Shown here piece by piece: positions 24,306 through 32,417 of a stretch of DNA of 32,417 bases. The translations under genes and the position numbers were made by a program. Under the pieces are notes generated by a model. That model did not search any database, was not told the origin of the DNA, and saw nothing but the letters and a program-made list of their open reading frames with translations. The DNA lies in contig NZ_UPHQ01000004.1 in assembly GCF_900566055.1 (NCBI RefSeq), positions 1 through 32,417 on the forward strand, given 5' to 3'. Numbering within the stretch: position 1 is the first letter of the stretch; every line of letters begins with the position of its first letter. The DNA is from Mycobacterium innocens. GTDB lineage: Bacteria; Actinomycetota; Actinomycetes; Mycobacteriales; Mycobacteriaceae.

Positions 24306-25892
24306 ATGGTCAGCAGCGTGGTCAGCACGGCGGTTCGGGCGGTGCTGTTTTCCGGACTGCTCAGTCCGCCTGCCCCGGTCGCGCTGTTGCGCTTGGCCCG
24401 CGAGCTGTATCGGGGCGGCATGAATCTGTACACCCTGCTCGCGGTTGCCGCGGCGCGATGGCCGGACCGGACCGCGATCATCGACGACGACGGCGCGCTG
24501 AGTTACCGCGAGCTGCAGTCGATGACCGAATCGATTGCCCACGAGCTCTCGGATACCGGCGCCGGGGCCGGACAGGCGGTGGGCGTGATGTGCCGCAACG
24601 GCCGCAATTTCGTCACGTCGGTGTTCGCTGCGAGCCTGGTGGGCGCCGACGTGGTGTTGGTGAACACCGAATTCCGCAGCACTGCGCTGGCGGCCGCGCA
24701 GAATTCCCACCAAATCCGGATAATCCTGTGCGACAAGGAGTTCGTCGACCAAGTCGCCGAAACCGGCGAGTCGGCAACGGTAATCGATCCGCAGACGGTC
24801 ACCATCATGCGCGGTGGTGCGCGGCCGGAGGTTGTCGCGTCGGGTCGGATCATCCTGTTGACTTCGGGTACGACGGGCGTGCCCAAGGGGGTGCCGCGCA
24901 CCCCCAAGGTGGGCTCGGGCGTGGGCGTCGGGGTGACCGTTCTCGAACGCACCCGGCTGCGTGTCGGCTCGCGGATGGCCTTGGCCACGCCGATGTTTCA
25001 CGGGCTGGGCTTCGGCATGCTCACGCTGACCATCGGCCTCGGCGGCACGGTGCTGACCCGGCGACGCTTCGATGCCGAAGCCGCGCTTGCCCAAGCGTCG
25101 CTGCACCGGGCCGATGCGTTGAGCGCGGTCCCGGTCATGCTGGCCCGCATCCTGGATCTGCCCCAGCGGGTACGGGCGCGAAACCCGGTTCCATGCCTGC
25201 GGGTGGTGATCTCCAGCGGGGACCGGCTCGATCCGGGCCTGGCGCGACGGTTCATGGATACCTACGGTGACATCCTCTACAACCTCTACGGCTCCACCGA
25301 GGTCGGCATCGGATCCTTGGCCACACCGGCCGAGTTGCGGGCCGCCCCGGAAACGGTGGGCAGGCCCGTCGCCGGTTGCCCGGTCCGCATCTTCGATCGA
25401 AGCGGCCGCCCGGTCGGACCCCGGGTCACCGGACGCATCTTCGTCGGTGGTGAACTGAAATCCGACGGCTATACCGGCGGTGGCGGCAAAGTCGTCATCG
25501 ACGGCATGGCCAGTACCGGCGACATGGGCTACCTCGACGAGTCGGGCCGGCTGTACATCGTCGGGCGAGAAGACGACATGATCCTCTCGGGTGGCGAGAA
25601 TGTCTATCCGCGTGCCCTGGAAAATGCTCTCGCCCAACATCCCGACATCGCCGAGAACGCGGTCATCGGTGTACCCGACGAACGGTTCGGTCATCGGTTG
25701 GCCGCGTTCATCGTCCCCCGGGCGAACCGCGACATCGACCCGGAGGAGATCCGGGAGTACGTGAAGGGCAAGGTTTCTCGATTCGAGCAGCCCAGAGACA
25801 TTCACGCCGTCAGCCGCATCCCGCGCAATACGACCGGCAAGGTGTTGCGCAAGGAGCTGATGACCCTCGCCGGCCCCGAATCTCACTCCTGA
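24306..25892 (+). CDS. Fatty-acid--CoA/AMP ligase (FadD type)
   Basis: The 528-residue protein starts at ATG 24306, 2 nt after the SDR stop. ANL-superfamily motifs are complete: L-L-T-S-G-T-T-G-V-P-K-G (P-loop), Y-G-S-T-E-V-G, S-T-G-D-M-G-Y, G-R-E-D-D-M-I-L-S-G-G-E-N-V-Y-P and the C-terminal catalytic Lys in N-T-T-G-K-V-L. It activates a carboxylic acid to an acyl-adenylate and then, most likely, a CoA thioester. The N-terminal ~35 residues are hydrophobic (L-F-S-G-L-L-S-P-P-A-P), as in FadD12-like mycobacterial ligases. As the last gene of the operon it would activate the acid made by the DUF2236 oxygenase and SDR. Its last 10 bases overlap the convergent ctpI end. Confidence 0.9.
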   Translation: MVSSVVSTAVRAVLFSGLLSPPAPVALLRLARELYRGGMNLYTLLAVAAARWPDRTAIIDDDGALSYRELQSMTESIAHELSDTGAGAGQAVGVMCRNGRNFVTSVFAASLVGADVVLVNTEFRSTALAAAQNSHQIRIILCDKEFVDQVAETGESATVIDPQTVTIMRGGARPEVVASGRIILLTSGTTGVPKGVPRTPKVGSGVGVGVTVLERTRLRVGSRMALATPMFHGLGFGMLTLTIGLGGTVLTRRRFDAEAALAQASLHRADALSAVPVMLARILDLPQRVRARNPVPCLRVVISSGDRLDPGLARRFMDTYGDILYNLYGSTEVGIGSLATPAELRAAPETVGRPVAGCPVRIFDRSGRPVGPRVTGRIFVGGELKSDGYTGGGGKVVIDGMASTGDMGYLDESGRLYIVGREDDMILSGGENVYPRALENALAQHPDIAENAVIGVPDERFGHRLAAFIVPRANRDIDPEEIREYVKGKVSRFEQPRDIHAVSRIPRNTTGKVLRKELMTLAGPESHS

Positions 25893-28800
25893 TCGTCGTC
25901 TTGCGCGACGCCGATGGTGTTGGCCAACCACTTCGGCGCGAACACCGAGACCACGGTGGCTCCGGCGGTGGCGCCGAACACACCCGTCCAGGCGACCGGC
26001 CCCAGCGGTGTGCATCCGAAAAAGTGGCTGACAACCGGGGTTTGGATGATGCCCACCAAGACGGCCGCGCTGCCCAGCGCGGTCGCCACGACCAGGGGGC
26101 TGTGCCGCCGGGTCAGTAGGGTCTGCGCCAACTGGGTGGTCACCAGCGCGGTCAATCCCATTGTCGAGGTACGGCGTTCGGTTCCCGGTGTCCAGCGGCC
26201 GATGGCCCAGGCCGCCGTCGCACCGGCTGCCGTGACCGCGCCGCGGGTGACGATCTGGCGCATCAGCGGCGCGTCGAGGGAGGGCGTCGGGCCGGTCAGC
26301 ACCGCCCGCCGGTGGTTGCGACGGGCCTCTTCGGCCTCTTCCTCGGACTCGTATTCGGCCTCGTCGGGTGCGGCATATTGCGACGTGACGGCCACGGCAA
26401 GGGCCGGGAACATGTCGGTGAGCAGGTTGACCAGCAGCAGCTGGCGGGTCCCCACCGGCGCGCGGCCGGCCCCGAACGCGGTCCCGATGATGGTGAACAG
26501 CACCTCACCCACGTTGCCGCCGACCAGGATGGTGACCGCGTCGCGCACCCCCGCCCACATGCTGCGGCCCTCGACCAGCGCGTCGAGCAGCGCGCTGAGA
26601 TCGTCGTCGGTCAAGACGATGTCGGCCGCACCGCGGGCGGCCGACGAACCGCGACCGCTCACCCCGATACCCACGTCGGCCATCCGGATGGCGGCGGCAT
26701 CGTTGGCGCCGTCGCCGACCATCGCGGTCACCCGCCCGCAACGCTGCAGAGCGGCGACGATCTGGACCTTTTGCTCCGGGCTGACCCGGGCGAATACCGG
26801 TACGTCGGCGGCGATTTTGGCGCAGCCGTCCTCGTCGAGATTGGCCAGTTCGGCTCCGGTCACCACCCGCACGTCCGGCGGCAGGCCCAGCTGGCGGGCG
26901 ATCGCCCGCGCGGTGACCGGATGGTCGCCGGTGATCAGCACCACGTGGCGTTCGGCGTCCAGCAGTGCTTCGATCAACGGCCGCGCCGAGGGGCGCGCGG
27001 TGTCGGCGAGGCCGACATAGCCCAGCAGTTCAAGATCGTGGGCGGCGGCATCGACGGCGTCGGCGTCGGTGTCGTCGTCGTCGAGGGTGTCGTGCTCCCA
27101 GGGGCGCCGGGCGACTGCGAGCACCCGCAAGCCCTGCTCGGCGAGACTGTGCACCAGCGACTCGGCATGCTCGAGGTCGGCGTCCGGGTCGGCGAACCGG
27201 CAGCGCGGCAAAATCGTCTCCGGGGCGCCCTTGAGCATGAGCACCGGCTGGGCGTCGTCGTCGGCCGTCTTGCCGATGGCCGCCGCGTAGCCGCGACTGG
27301 ATTCGAACGGCACCTCGGCCACCAAAGTCCATTCCGAATCACCCTGACCGTCAAGGGAATTCGCCGCAACCAGGATCGCCTCGTCGGTGGCGTGGGCGTG
27401 TCCTTGCCCGTCGTGGGGCTGGGTGGACGCGCGCGCGGCGGCCCGCAGCACCGCCGCCGAGCGCGGGTCGGAGGTGTCGGGGAACGACTGTTGTGGCGTG
27501 GCCGAACCCGCAATGGCGCACACCACCCGCAGCCGGTTCTCGGTCAGGGTGCCGGTCTTGTCGAAGCAGACGGTGTCGACGCGGCCCAGCGCTTCGATGG
27601 TGCGGGGGGCGCGCACCAGCGCGCCGCGCGCGGTCAGCCGCTGCGCGGCGGCCAGCTGCGACAGGGTGGCGACCAACGGCAAGCCCTCGGGCACGGCGGC
27701 GACCGCGATCGCGACGCCGTCGGCGACCGCCTGACGCAGTGAAGCGCGCCGCAGTAGCGCCAAGCCGGTCACCGCGGCACCGCCGGCAAGCGTCAGCGGC
27801 AGGACCTTACTGGTCAGCTCCCGCAGCCGGGCCTGTACCCCGGCCGAGGTTTCGACGTCGGCGACCGCCGAGATGGCGCGGTGCGCCGCGGTACCGACGC
27901 CGGTGGCCACCACGATGGCCCGGGCGTGCCCGGCCACGATGGTGCTGCCCTCGAACAGCATGCTGGCCCGGTCGTCGTCGTTGACGGCGACGGGATCCAC
28001 TTGCTTACCGACCGGCAACGACTCACCGGTGAGCAGGGATTCGTCGACCTCCAGGTCCTCGGCTACCAACACCCGGGCGTCCGCCGGTACCACCTCGGGT
28101 GCGGCCAGGTCGATGACATCGCCGGTGCGCAGCGATTTCGCCGACACCGTGGCCGTCCGGGTCGCGGTACGGGCCGCCTCCAGCCGGCGCCGAGTCGTCG
28201 CGACCGCCGGGACCACCACGCGGCGCACCAACTGGTCCTGCTCGGCGAACAGCTCGGCGGCCGCGGCCTCGGCCCGCAGCCGTTGCGCCCCACCGGTGAT
28301 CGCGTTGATCGTCATCACGCCCGCGACCAGCAGCGCATCGACGTTGCTGCCGACGATTGCCGAGGCCGCCGCGCCGACGGCCAGGATCGGAGTCAGCGGA
28401 TCGGCGAGCTCGTGCCGGGTGGCAGCCGCCAGCTTCACCAGGTTCCTCGCCGGTTTGCGCAGCGGCGCCAGCACCGGGGTGTAGGACAGGTCGTCGAGAC
28501 GGCGCCGCCATTCCGGGGTTCCAGGCTCGGCCGCCAACGGCCGGGATCCGCCGGCCAGCCGCGCATAGACGATCTCGGGGTCCAGGGCGTGCCAGGCGGT
28601 CAACGGTTGCGGGGTGGGATCGGGCAGCCGCAGCACCTTGCCGGCCGAGAGCGCGCCCGACACCAAAGCGGTTGCGGCAGCGGCATTGACCGGGTTGAAC
28701 CAGCGTCGCAACGAGAGCGGATTGGTGGTCCGCCGCGGATCACCGGTGACCAGCAGCAGGCCGGCCAGGGTGGTGCCGCCCTGAGCGAGGCGCACTGCGG

Positions 28801-30712
28801 ATTCACTGGCCGACCGCGCCACCGGCAGCGCCGACAGGATTCGCACGGCGGCGGCGAGATCGGTGCCGGTGATGATGTCCGCCGTCCACGGTGTGGCCGC
28901 GCGGGGATCATCGAGGGCCAACCCGACGTCGGCGATGGCGAGCGCGGCCAACGTATCGGTGGAGGCGAAGTCGCGGTGCAATGCGGTGATCAGCAGCACC
29001 GGGCCGCGATCCGCCCGCAGTTCGCGCACCAACCTCAGCAGCGGCGTGCCGGGCGGATGCGTCGCGCCGACACTGGCGGCCAGATCCTCGGTGCCGGCGA
29101 CATGGCGCAAGACCACCCGTGCTCCGGTTCGGTGTGCGGTCTGCAGCAACGCGATCGCGTAGGGGTCGACCTCCCATCCGATGTCGACGCTGCCCACCGT
29201 CTCGCCGTCGACAATCAGGTCGGCACGTTCCAGGCCCTGCGCCGGAGCCGCCGACGGCCCTTGCGCCCGAACCCATTTCAACCGTGCGCCGGTCGCGGGC
29301 AATTCGTCGGGGTCGGGCTCGGGTGCCTCCTCGCCGTGCAGCAGCGCGTCGGCAACCTCGTAGACGCGGTCGTCATCCCAGCCGGGCTCGTCGCCGCGCG
29401 CCCGCAAGACGGCACGGTGATCGCCGCGCAGCGCGGCGCCGTCGATGACAACCACTTTCACTCGATCGAGCCGCCGCAGCGCGCCCGGGTCGAGGATCAG
29501 TTGCCCGGAGTTGGCCAAGCCGCGACCCAGGATCGCGGCGAACGCCTGCCGACCCAGGTGGGCCGCCTTCGGCACTCCCGCCAGGATGGCCTCGCCGGCC
29601 TCGGCGGGTCCGCCGCCGGCCAGTAGCGCGCCCACCGCTGCCACCGCCGAGCCGTTGGCGGCTTGGTCCACGTAGGTTTCGACCGGCCCGGCCATCGAGC
29701 CCTTGGCGGTGTCGATCGCGGCATCGATCGCCCCGTCGACAACGATGTGCGAGGCGTCGCCCGCGGCCGTGGCTGCCCAGTTGTGCCGGGGCGCGTGCGA
29801 ATCGGGACCCGCCGACGAGATGACCGGGACCACCGGCGCCTGGGGCCGGCCGGGTGAGGCGAGCTCGGGCTCGCGGACACGCCATCGTTGCCGATGCGCC
29901 GCCGCCTCGGACAGCTGCAGGCCGCGCTGGGCCAGGTTGAGCAGCGGGGTGCCGACCGATTGGCTCAACCCGGACGCCACGGCTGTCGAGGCGCTCAGCG
30001 CAAGGTCGGTGCCGACCCTGCCCAGCCGCGACTCCAGCACCGCCACCACCCGAGGTTGGTTGTTCATCAGCGCGGCCGCCGCGCGCGCACTTCGCGGCGC
30101 GACGGGCAGCCGGGTGAACCAGCCGGTCACCGACGCGCCGAGGGCTACCACGTCCATCGCCGCCGCGGTCAACGGCACCAGAATGGCCAGCGGGTTGCCC
30201 GGGTCGGCGAAGGGCGCGGTCCGCGGTGCCGACACCGTGGAGGTGAGGTCCGCGGCGACGGCACACACCGTTTCGCGCACCTCGTCCACGACGGCGTCGC
30301 TGTCGGCATCGGCCGCGATTTCGAGCACCAAACGGCCCAACGCGCCTTCCACATGGGCCTCGGCGACTCCCGGAATCCGGCGAACCGGCTCCTCGAGCAC
30401 CGCCGCATGCTCGTGCCATCGGGGAAACGGCAGCAATGGATCGAGGTCCAGGTGAACTCGACGCCCACTGTGCCAACGCATCGGCGGCGCGAGGCGCCGG
30501 GCCCGTTCGGTAGCGGAATTCGTCATGCCGAGCGCATGTCCGGTCGACTGAGCCGCGGCCTCCACCACCGGGACGATCAGCTCCAGCACCGGGCTGGCCA
30601 GCATCTCCACCGCGCCCACAGCGCCGGCCACACCACTCACCCCGGCCCGCAAGGCCTGGGTGGCCCCTCCGGTGATCCCGCCGACGACGTCGGCCACACC
30701 CGGCACCTTCAT
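25883..30712 (-). CDS. ctpI: CtpI giant P-type ATPase
   Basis: The protein has 1609 residues, near the ~1630 of M. tuberculosis CtpI. The start is M-K-V-P-G-V-A-D-V at ATG 30712 with GAGAGG upstream; a TTG at 30727 is in frame but less likely. The long N-terminal half (about residues 1-700) holds a degenerate HMA-like fold (H-L-D-L-D-P-L-L-P-F-P) and a pseudo-catalytic region. The C-terminal half is a full P-type ATPase: L-L-T-G-E-S-L-P-V, A-V-P-E-G-L-P (as in P2-type Ca/Na pumps, not C-P-C), D-K-T-G-T-L-T-E-N (Asp about 1050), G-D-H-P-V-T-A and V-G-D-G-A-N-D. The transported ion is unknown. Confidence 0.93.
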   Translation of the reverse strand: MKVPGVADVVGGITGGATQALRAGVSGVAGAVGAVEMLASPVLELIVPVVEAAAQSTGHALGMTNSATERARRLAPPMRWHSGRRVHLDLDPLLPFPRWHEHAAVLEEPVRRIPGVAEAHVEGALGRLVLEIAADADSDAVVDEVRETVCAVAADLTSTVSAPRTAPFADPGNPLAILVPLTAAAMDVVALGASVTGWFTRLPVAPRSARAAAALMNNQPRVVAVLESRLGRVGTDLALSASTAVASGLSQSVGTPLLNLAQRGLQLSEAAAHRQRWRVREPELASPGRPQAPVVPVISSAGPDSHAPRHNWAATAAGDASHIVVDGAIDAAIDTAKGSMAGPVETYVDQAANGSAVAAVGALLAGGGPAEAGEAILAGVPKAAHLGRQAFAAILGRGLANSGQLILDPGALRRLDRVKVVVIDGAALRGDHRAVLRARGDEPGWDDDRVYEVADALLHGEEAPEPDPDELPATGARLKWVRAQGPSAAPAQGLERADLIVDGETVGSVDIGWEVDPYAIALLQTAHRTGARVVLRHVAGTEDLAASVGATHPPGTPLLRLVRELRADRGPVLLITALHRDFASTDTLAALAIADVGLALDDPRAATPWTADIITGTDLAAAVRILSALPVARSASESAVRLAQGGTTLAGLLLVTGDPRRTTNPLSLRRWFNPVNAAAATALVSGALSAGKVLRLPDPTPQPLTAWHALDPEIVYARLAGGSRPLAAEPGTPEWRRRLDDLSYTPVLAPLRKPARNLVKLAAATRHELADPLTPILAVGAAASAIVGSNVDALLVAGVMTINAITGGAQRLRAEAAAAELFAEQDQLVRRVVVPAVATTRRRLEAARTATRTATVSAKSLRTGDVIDLAAPEVVPADARVLVAEDLEVDESLLTGESLPVGKQVDPVAVNDDDRASMLFEGSTIVAGHARAIVVATGVGTAAHRAISAVADVETSAGVQARLRELTSKVLPLTLAGGAAVTGLALLRRASLRQAVADGVAIAVAAVPEGLPLVATLSQLAAAQRLTARGALVRAPRTIEALGRVDTVCFDKTGTLTENRLRVVCAIAGSATPQQSFPDTSDPRSAAVLRAAARASTQPHDGQGHAHATDEAILVAANSLDGQGDSEWTLVAEVPFESSRGYAAAIGKTADDDAQPVLMLKGAPETILPRCRFADPDADLEHAESLVHSLAEQGLRVLAVARRPWEHDTLDDDDTDADAVDAAAHDLELLGYVGLADTARPSARPLIEALLDAERHVVLITGDHPVTARAIARQLGLPPDVRVVTGAELANLDEDGCAKIAADVPVFARVSPEQKVQIVAALQRCGRVTAMVGDGANDAAAIRMADVGIGVSGRGSSAARGAADIVLTDDDLSALLDALVEGRSMWAGVRDAVTILVGGNVGEVLFTIIGTAFGAGRAPVGTRQLLLVNLLTDMFPALAVAVTSQYAAPDEAEYESEEEAEEARRNHRRAVLTGPTPSLDAPLMRQIVTRGAVTAAGATAAWAIGRWTPGTERRTSTMGLTALVTTQLAQTLLTRRHSPLVVATALGSAAVLVGIIQTPVVSHFFGCTPLGPVAWTGVFGATAGATVVSVFAPKWLANTIGVAQDDDQE

Positions 30713-30728
30713 TCCGTCACCTCTCAAT

Positions 30729-30758
30729 GCTTACCGCGGCCTAGCGCGGCTTACCGCG
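30729..30758 (-). promoter_or_regulatory. Direct repeats upstream of ctpI
   Basis: The 10-bp word GCTTACCGCG occurs at 30729-30738 and 30749-30758, exactly 20 bp apart (two helical turns), 17-46 nt upstream of the ctpI ATG. It may bind a regulator near the promoter. An inverted repeat, CGGTAG (30802-30807) with CTACCG (30814-30819), lies further upstream. Confidence 0.4.
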
Positions 30759-30813
30759 CCCTAATACTCGCGGCGTGTCGACGACCTGTCTACCCGGCGT
30801 GCGGTAGGCGCGG

Positions 30814-31152
30814 CTACCGAGTTGACGGCAAACCGAATGAGCTAAACAGGCTCGGATCGAGAAAGACGGTCATCGCAGCGATCCCGGTGGCACCCGGGGT
30901 CAGGACATGCACGGAATGAGCCCGCATCACGTTATCGTCACCGCGTCGGTACTCCGCAGCCGCGGGTTGCCCGTTGGCGGCCGTCGGGACCATGGCGAGG
31001 TCGCCGGCCCTGGTGTAAGCGCGGACGGCAAGAAAGCGCAGCACGGCGTCTCGGCCGGTGAACCACACGGGCACCGGCGGCATGACGGATACGGCCGGGA
31101 CGAGCCGTCGCGCTGGTTCGGTGAGCCGGACCCCGACGATCCCAACGACATC
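30814..31152 (-). pseudogene. C-terminal remnant of a SigG/SigJ-like ECF sigma factor
   Basis: About 90 residues from M-P-P-V-P-V-W-F-T-G-R-D-A (start about 31083) to F-L-D-P-S-L-F-S-S-F-G-L-P match the SnoaL-like C-terminal domain of large ECF sigma factors such as SigG. They include R-F-L-A-V-R-A-Y-T-R, P-T-A-A-N-G-Q-P-A and H-S-V-H-V-L-T. A short upstream piece (D-V-V-G-I-V-G) may also belong, but is followed by unrelated sequence, suggesting a frameshift. The sigma2 and sigma4 DNA-binding domains are absent, so it cannot direct transcription. It lies between ctpI and a small hypothetical gene. Confidence 0.65.
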
Positions 31153-31234
31153 AGGCCGCCGCGGAATACCTGAGTCAACCGGTAGCCGCCGAAAGGGCCA
31201 CGCGGGTCGGGTATTCGGGCGACGGAATTCGCCT

Positions 31235-31468
31235 CTACAGAATGCGGTGGTTCGCCCGGCCAACGTGATAGCCGGTGGGGAATGACTTCTCGATGACCTG
31301 CAGTCGATGGTCGACCCTGGACTCGAGTTCGAGAACCACGCAGCCATCACCGACGGCCTTGGATTCGAGAACTATGTACCTTTGACCCCCACCGTTGATA
31401 TCGGTGATCGGGTCACCAGAGTGCAAATTTTCGACGGCCACCAATTCAGGGGTTCCGTGTGACTCCAC
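31235..31468 (-). CDS. Small hypothetical protein (position of Rv0108c)
   Basis: The 77-residue frame begins at a GTG; a GTG at 31441 is an alternative. It reads A-V-E-N-L-H-S-G-D-P-I-T-D-I, then R-Y-I-V-L-E-S-K-A-V-G-D-G and V-V-L-E-L-E-S-R-V-D-H-R-L-Q-V-I-E-K. Alternating polar and hydrophobic residues suggest a small beta-rich protein. M. tuberculosis has a small hypothetical gene in the same place between ctpI and PE_PGRS1. The open frame extends upstream to 31753, but that part looks like non-coding shadow. No function is assigned and no ribosome site is clear. Confidence 0.45.
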   Translation of the reverse strand: MESHGTPELVAVENLHSGDPITDINGGGQRYIVLESKAVGDGCVVLELESRVDHRLQVIEKSFPTGYHVGRANHRIL

Positions 31469-31655
31469 GCAACACACAGTAAGCCAATTCAGTGCACCAG
31501 GGAACACCCGCAGTGTTGGCGCGACGTCGGGACCTGGCCGGGTGCCGGTGGGCCGCACATCCAGAGCTCGGCCGTGCCGGCTCACCGCGGGTGCACGGGA
31601 ATGGCTGGCGGACAAGGCGTCTGTGTAGCGCAGTGCAGATCCACCTCGGTTCGAA

Positions 31656-31677
31656 CGGGAACATTCCCGCATGCGGG
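31656..31677. promoter_or_regulatory. Overlapping palindromes upstream of the PE_PGRS gene
   Basis: CGGGAA-CA-TTCCCG (31656-31669) overlaps CCCGCATGCGGG (31666-31677), 70-90 nt before the PE_PGRS start. TAGGCT at 31693-31698 could be a -10. The rest of the 31469-31746 stretch holds no gene I can support. Confidence 0.4.
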
Positions 31678-31746
31678 CCACCAAATCCTCGTTAGGCTTA
31701 ATTCCTTCCGACGTCCTCGGCGGGGCCTCGACAGGAGAAGATACCG

Positions 31747-32417
31747 ATGGCATTTGTGATCGCGTCTCCGGAAATGGTTGCGGCAGCTGCGACGGATCTC
31801 GCGGGCATCCGCGCGGCGATCAGCTCGGCCAACGCCGCCGCCGCCATCCCGACCACGGGTGTGTTGGCCGCCGGGGCCGACGAGGTGTCGGCAGTCATCG
31901 CCGCGCTGTTCGATGCGCACGCGCAGGCGTATCAGGCGTTGAGCGCCCAGGCGGTCGCTTTCCACGACCAATTCGTTCGCGCGCTCGGCGCGGGTGCGGC
32001 CTCCTACGCGGCGGCCGAAGCAGCCAACGTGTTGCCGCTTCAGGCCATGCAGACCCTGGAGCGAAACGTGCTCAACGCGGTCAATGCGCCCGCTCAGGCC
32101 ATGCTGGGCCGCCCGCTGATCGGCAATGGCACCAACGGTCTACCCAACACCGGGCAGGACGGCGGGCCGGGTGGCCTGCTTTACGGCAACGGCGGCAACG
32201 GCGGCTCCGGCGGACCGGGTCAGCTCGGCGGCAATGGAGGGTCGGCCGGACTGATCGGTAACGGCGGGGCAGGAGGAGCCGGCGGTCCGGGCACGGTCGC
32301 CTCGGTGGCCGGCAAAGCGGGCGGGGCAGGCGGCAGCGGCGGGTGGCTGTTCGGCAACGGAGGCGCCGGGGGGCCGGGCGGCGTGGGTGCGATCGCCGTG
32401 GGCGCCAACGGTGGGCC
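31747..32417 (+). CDS. PE_PGRS family protein, N-terminal part (runs off window)
   Basis: The ATG at 31747 has GGAGAAG upstream and the frame stays open to the window end (223 residues seen). The PE domain (1-95) starts [10 protein letters not shown], is Ala-rich and carries the type VII secretion signal Y-A-A-A-E (Tyr87-Glu91). The conserved linker [18 protein letters not shown] (112-128) follows. Glycine-rich G-G-N-G-G-x repeats (PGRS) then begin near residue 139. PE_PGRS proteins are exported by ESX-5 and sit on the outer surface; the linker may anchor in the mycomembrane. By position after ctpI it corresponds to PE_PGRS1 of M. tuberculosis, though orthology needs the rest of the gene. Confidence 0.93.
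   Translation, partial: MAFVIASPEMVAAAATDLAGIRAAISSANAAAAIPTTGVLAAGADEVSAVIAALFDAHAQAYQALSAQAVAFHDQFVRALGAGAASYAAAEAANVLPLQAMQTLERNVLNAVNAPAQAMLGRPLIGNGTNGLPNTGQDGGPGGLLYGNGGNGGSGGPGQLGGNGGSAGLIGNGGAGGAGGPGTVASVAGKAGGAGGSGGWLFGNGGAGGPGGVGAIAVGANGG

Noticed and set aside
24057..26015. 652-codon minus-strand open frame across SDR and ligase.
   Set aside because: Antisense shadow of two genes with complete catalytic motifs, a common artefact of high GC.
1..32417. CRISPR arrays, tRNA or rRNA genes.
   Set aside because: No array of regularly spaced repeats and no tRNA or rRNA signature was seen by eye on either strand.

Overview
The window looks like chromosomal DNA of a slow-growing, non-tuberculous Mycobacterium. 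It is GC-rich and encodes PE, PPE and PE_PGRS proteins. Its CtpB and CtpI P-type ATPases and its methylthioadenosine nucleosidase closely resemble the proteins I remember from the M. tuberculosis Rv0090-Rv0109 region. The blocks between these conserved genes differ from M. tuberculosis, so this is a conserved backbone carrying accessory insertions. Similarity statements rest on recognition, not on a search.

Layout. (1) 1-0.7 kb: the 3' end of a group II intron (maturase C-terminus plus domain V RNA). (2) 0.8-3.2 kb: a DUF2127 membrane protein, a short-chain dehydrogenase (SDR) and mtn, all on +. (3) 3.4-6.2 kb: a divergent copper-flavoured membrane pair, a DUF5134 protein with a Met-rich segment and a CopD-CtaG fusion. 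(4) 6.2-17.8 kb: an accessory block. It holds two PPE-SVP genes (each preceded by a degenerate or tiny ORF where a PE partner would normally sit), a glycosyltransferase, a CDF metal exporter with a broken ArsR-like remnant in front, a PrpF/AbrB-transporter/MFS operon and an NAD-dependent epimerase. (5) 17.8-20.9 kb: a TetR regulator, then a copper chaperone overlapping ctpB. (6) 21.0-25.9 kb: a truncated class III cyclase, a TetR regulator and a divergent DUF2236 oxygenase/SDR/acyl-CoA ligase operon. (7) 25.9-32.4 kb: the giant ctpI, a sigma-factor remnant, a small hypothetical gene and the start of a PE_PGRS gene that runs off the window.

The most striking signal is a repeated, previously unlabelled operator in the accessory block. 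Ten copies of a 16-bp palindrome (G-Y-TATC-N4-GATA-M-C) occur as five pairs, one pair at each of five promoters. In all five, the first copy lies between the -35 and -10 hexamers and ends exactly 2 nt before the end of the -10. The second copy lies 19-32 bp further downstream, over or just after the predicted transcription start. The five promoters serve the PE-remnant/PPE unit, the glycosyltransferase (perhaps continuing into CDF), the second PPE, the PrpF operon and the epimerase. The geometry predicts one repressor controlling a compact regulon of cell-surface, transport and metabolic genes. The TetR gene directly downstream of the epimerase is the leading candidate. Both + strand promoters place a start codon at the predicted transcription start, suggesting leaderless mRNAs in which the second operator itself encodes an L-S-x-D-N peptide.
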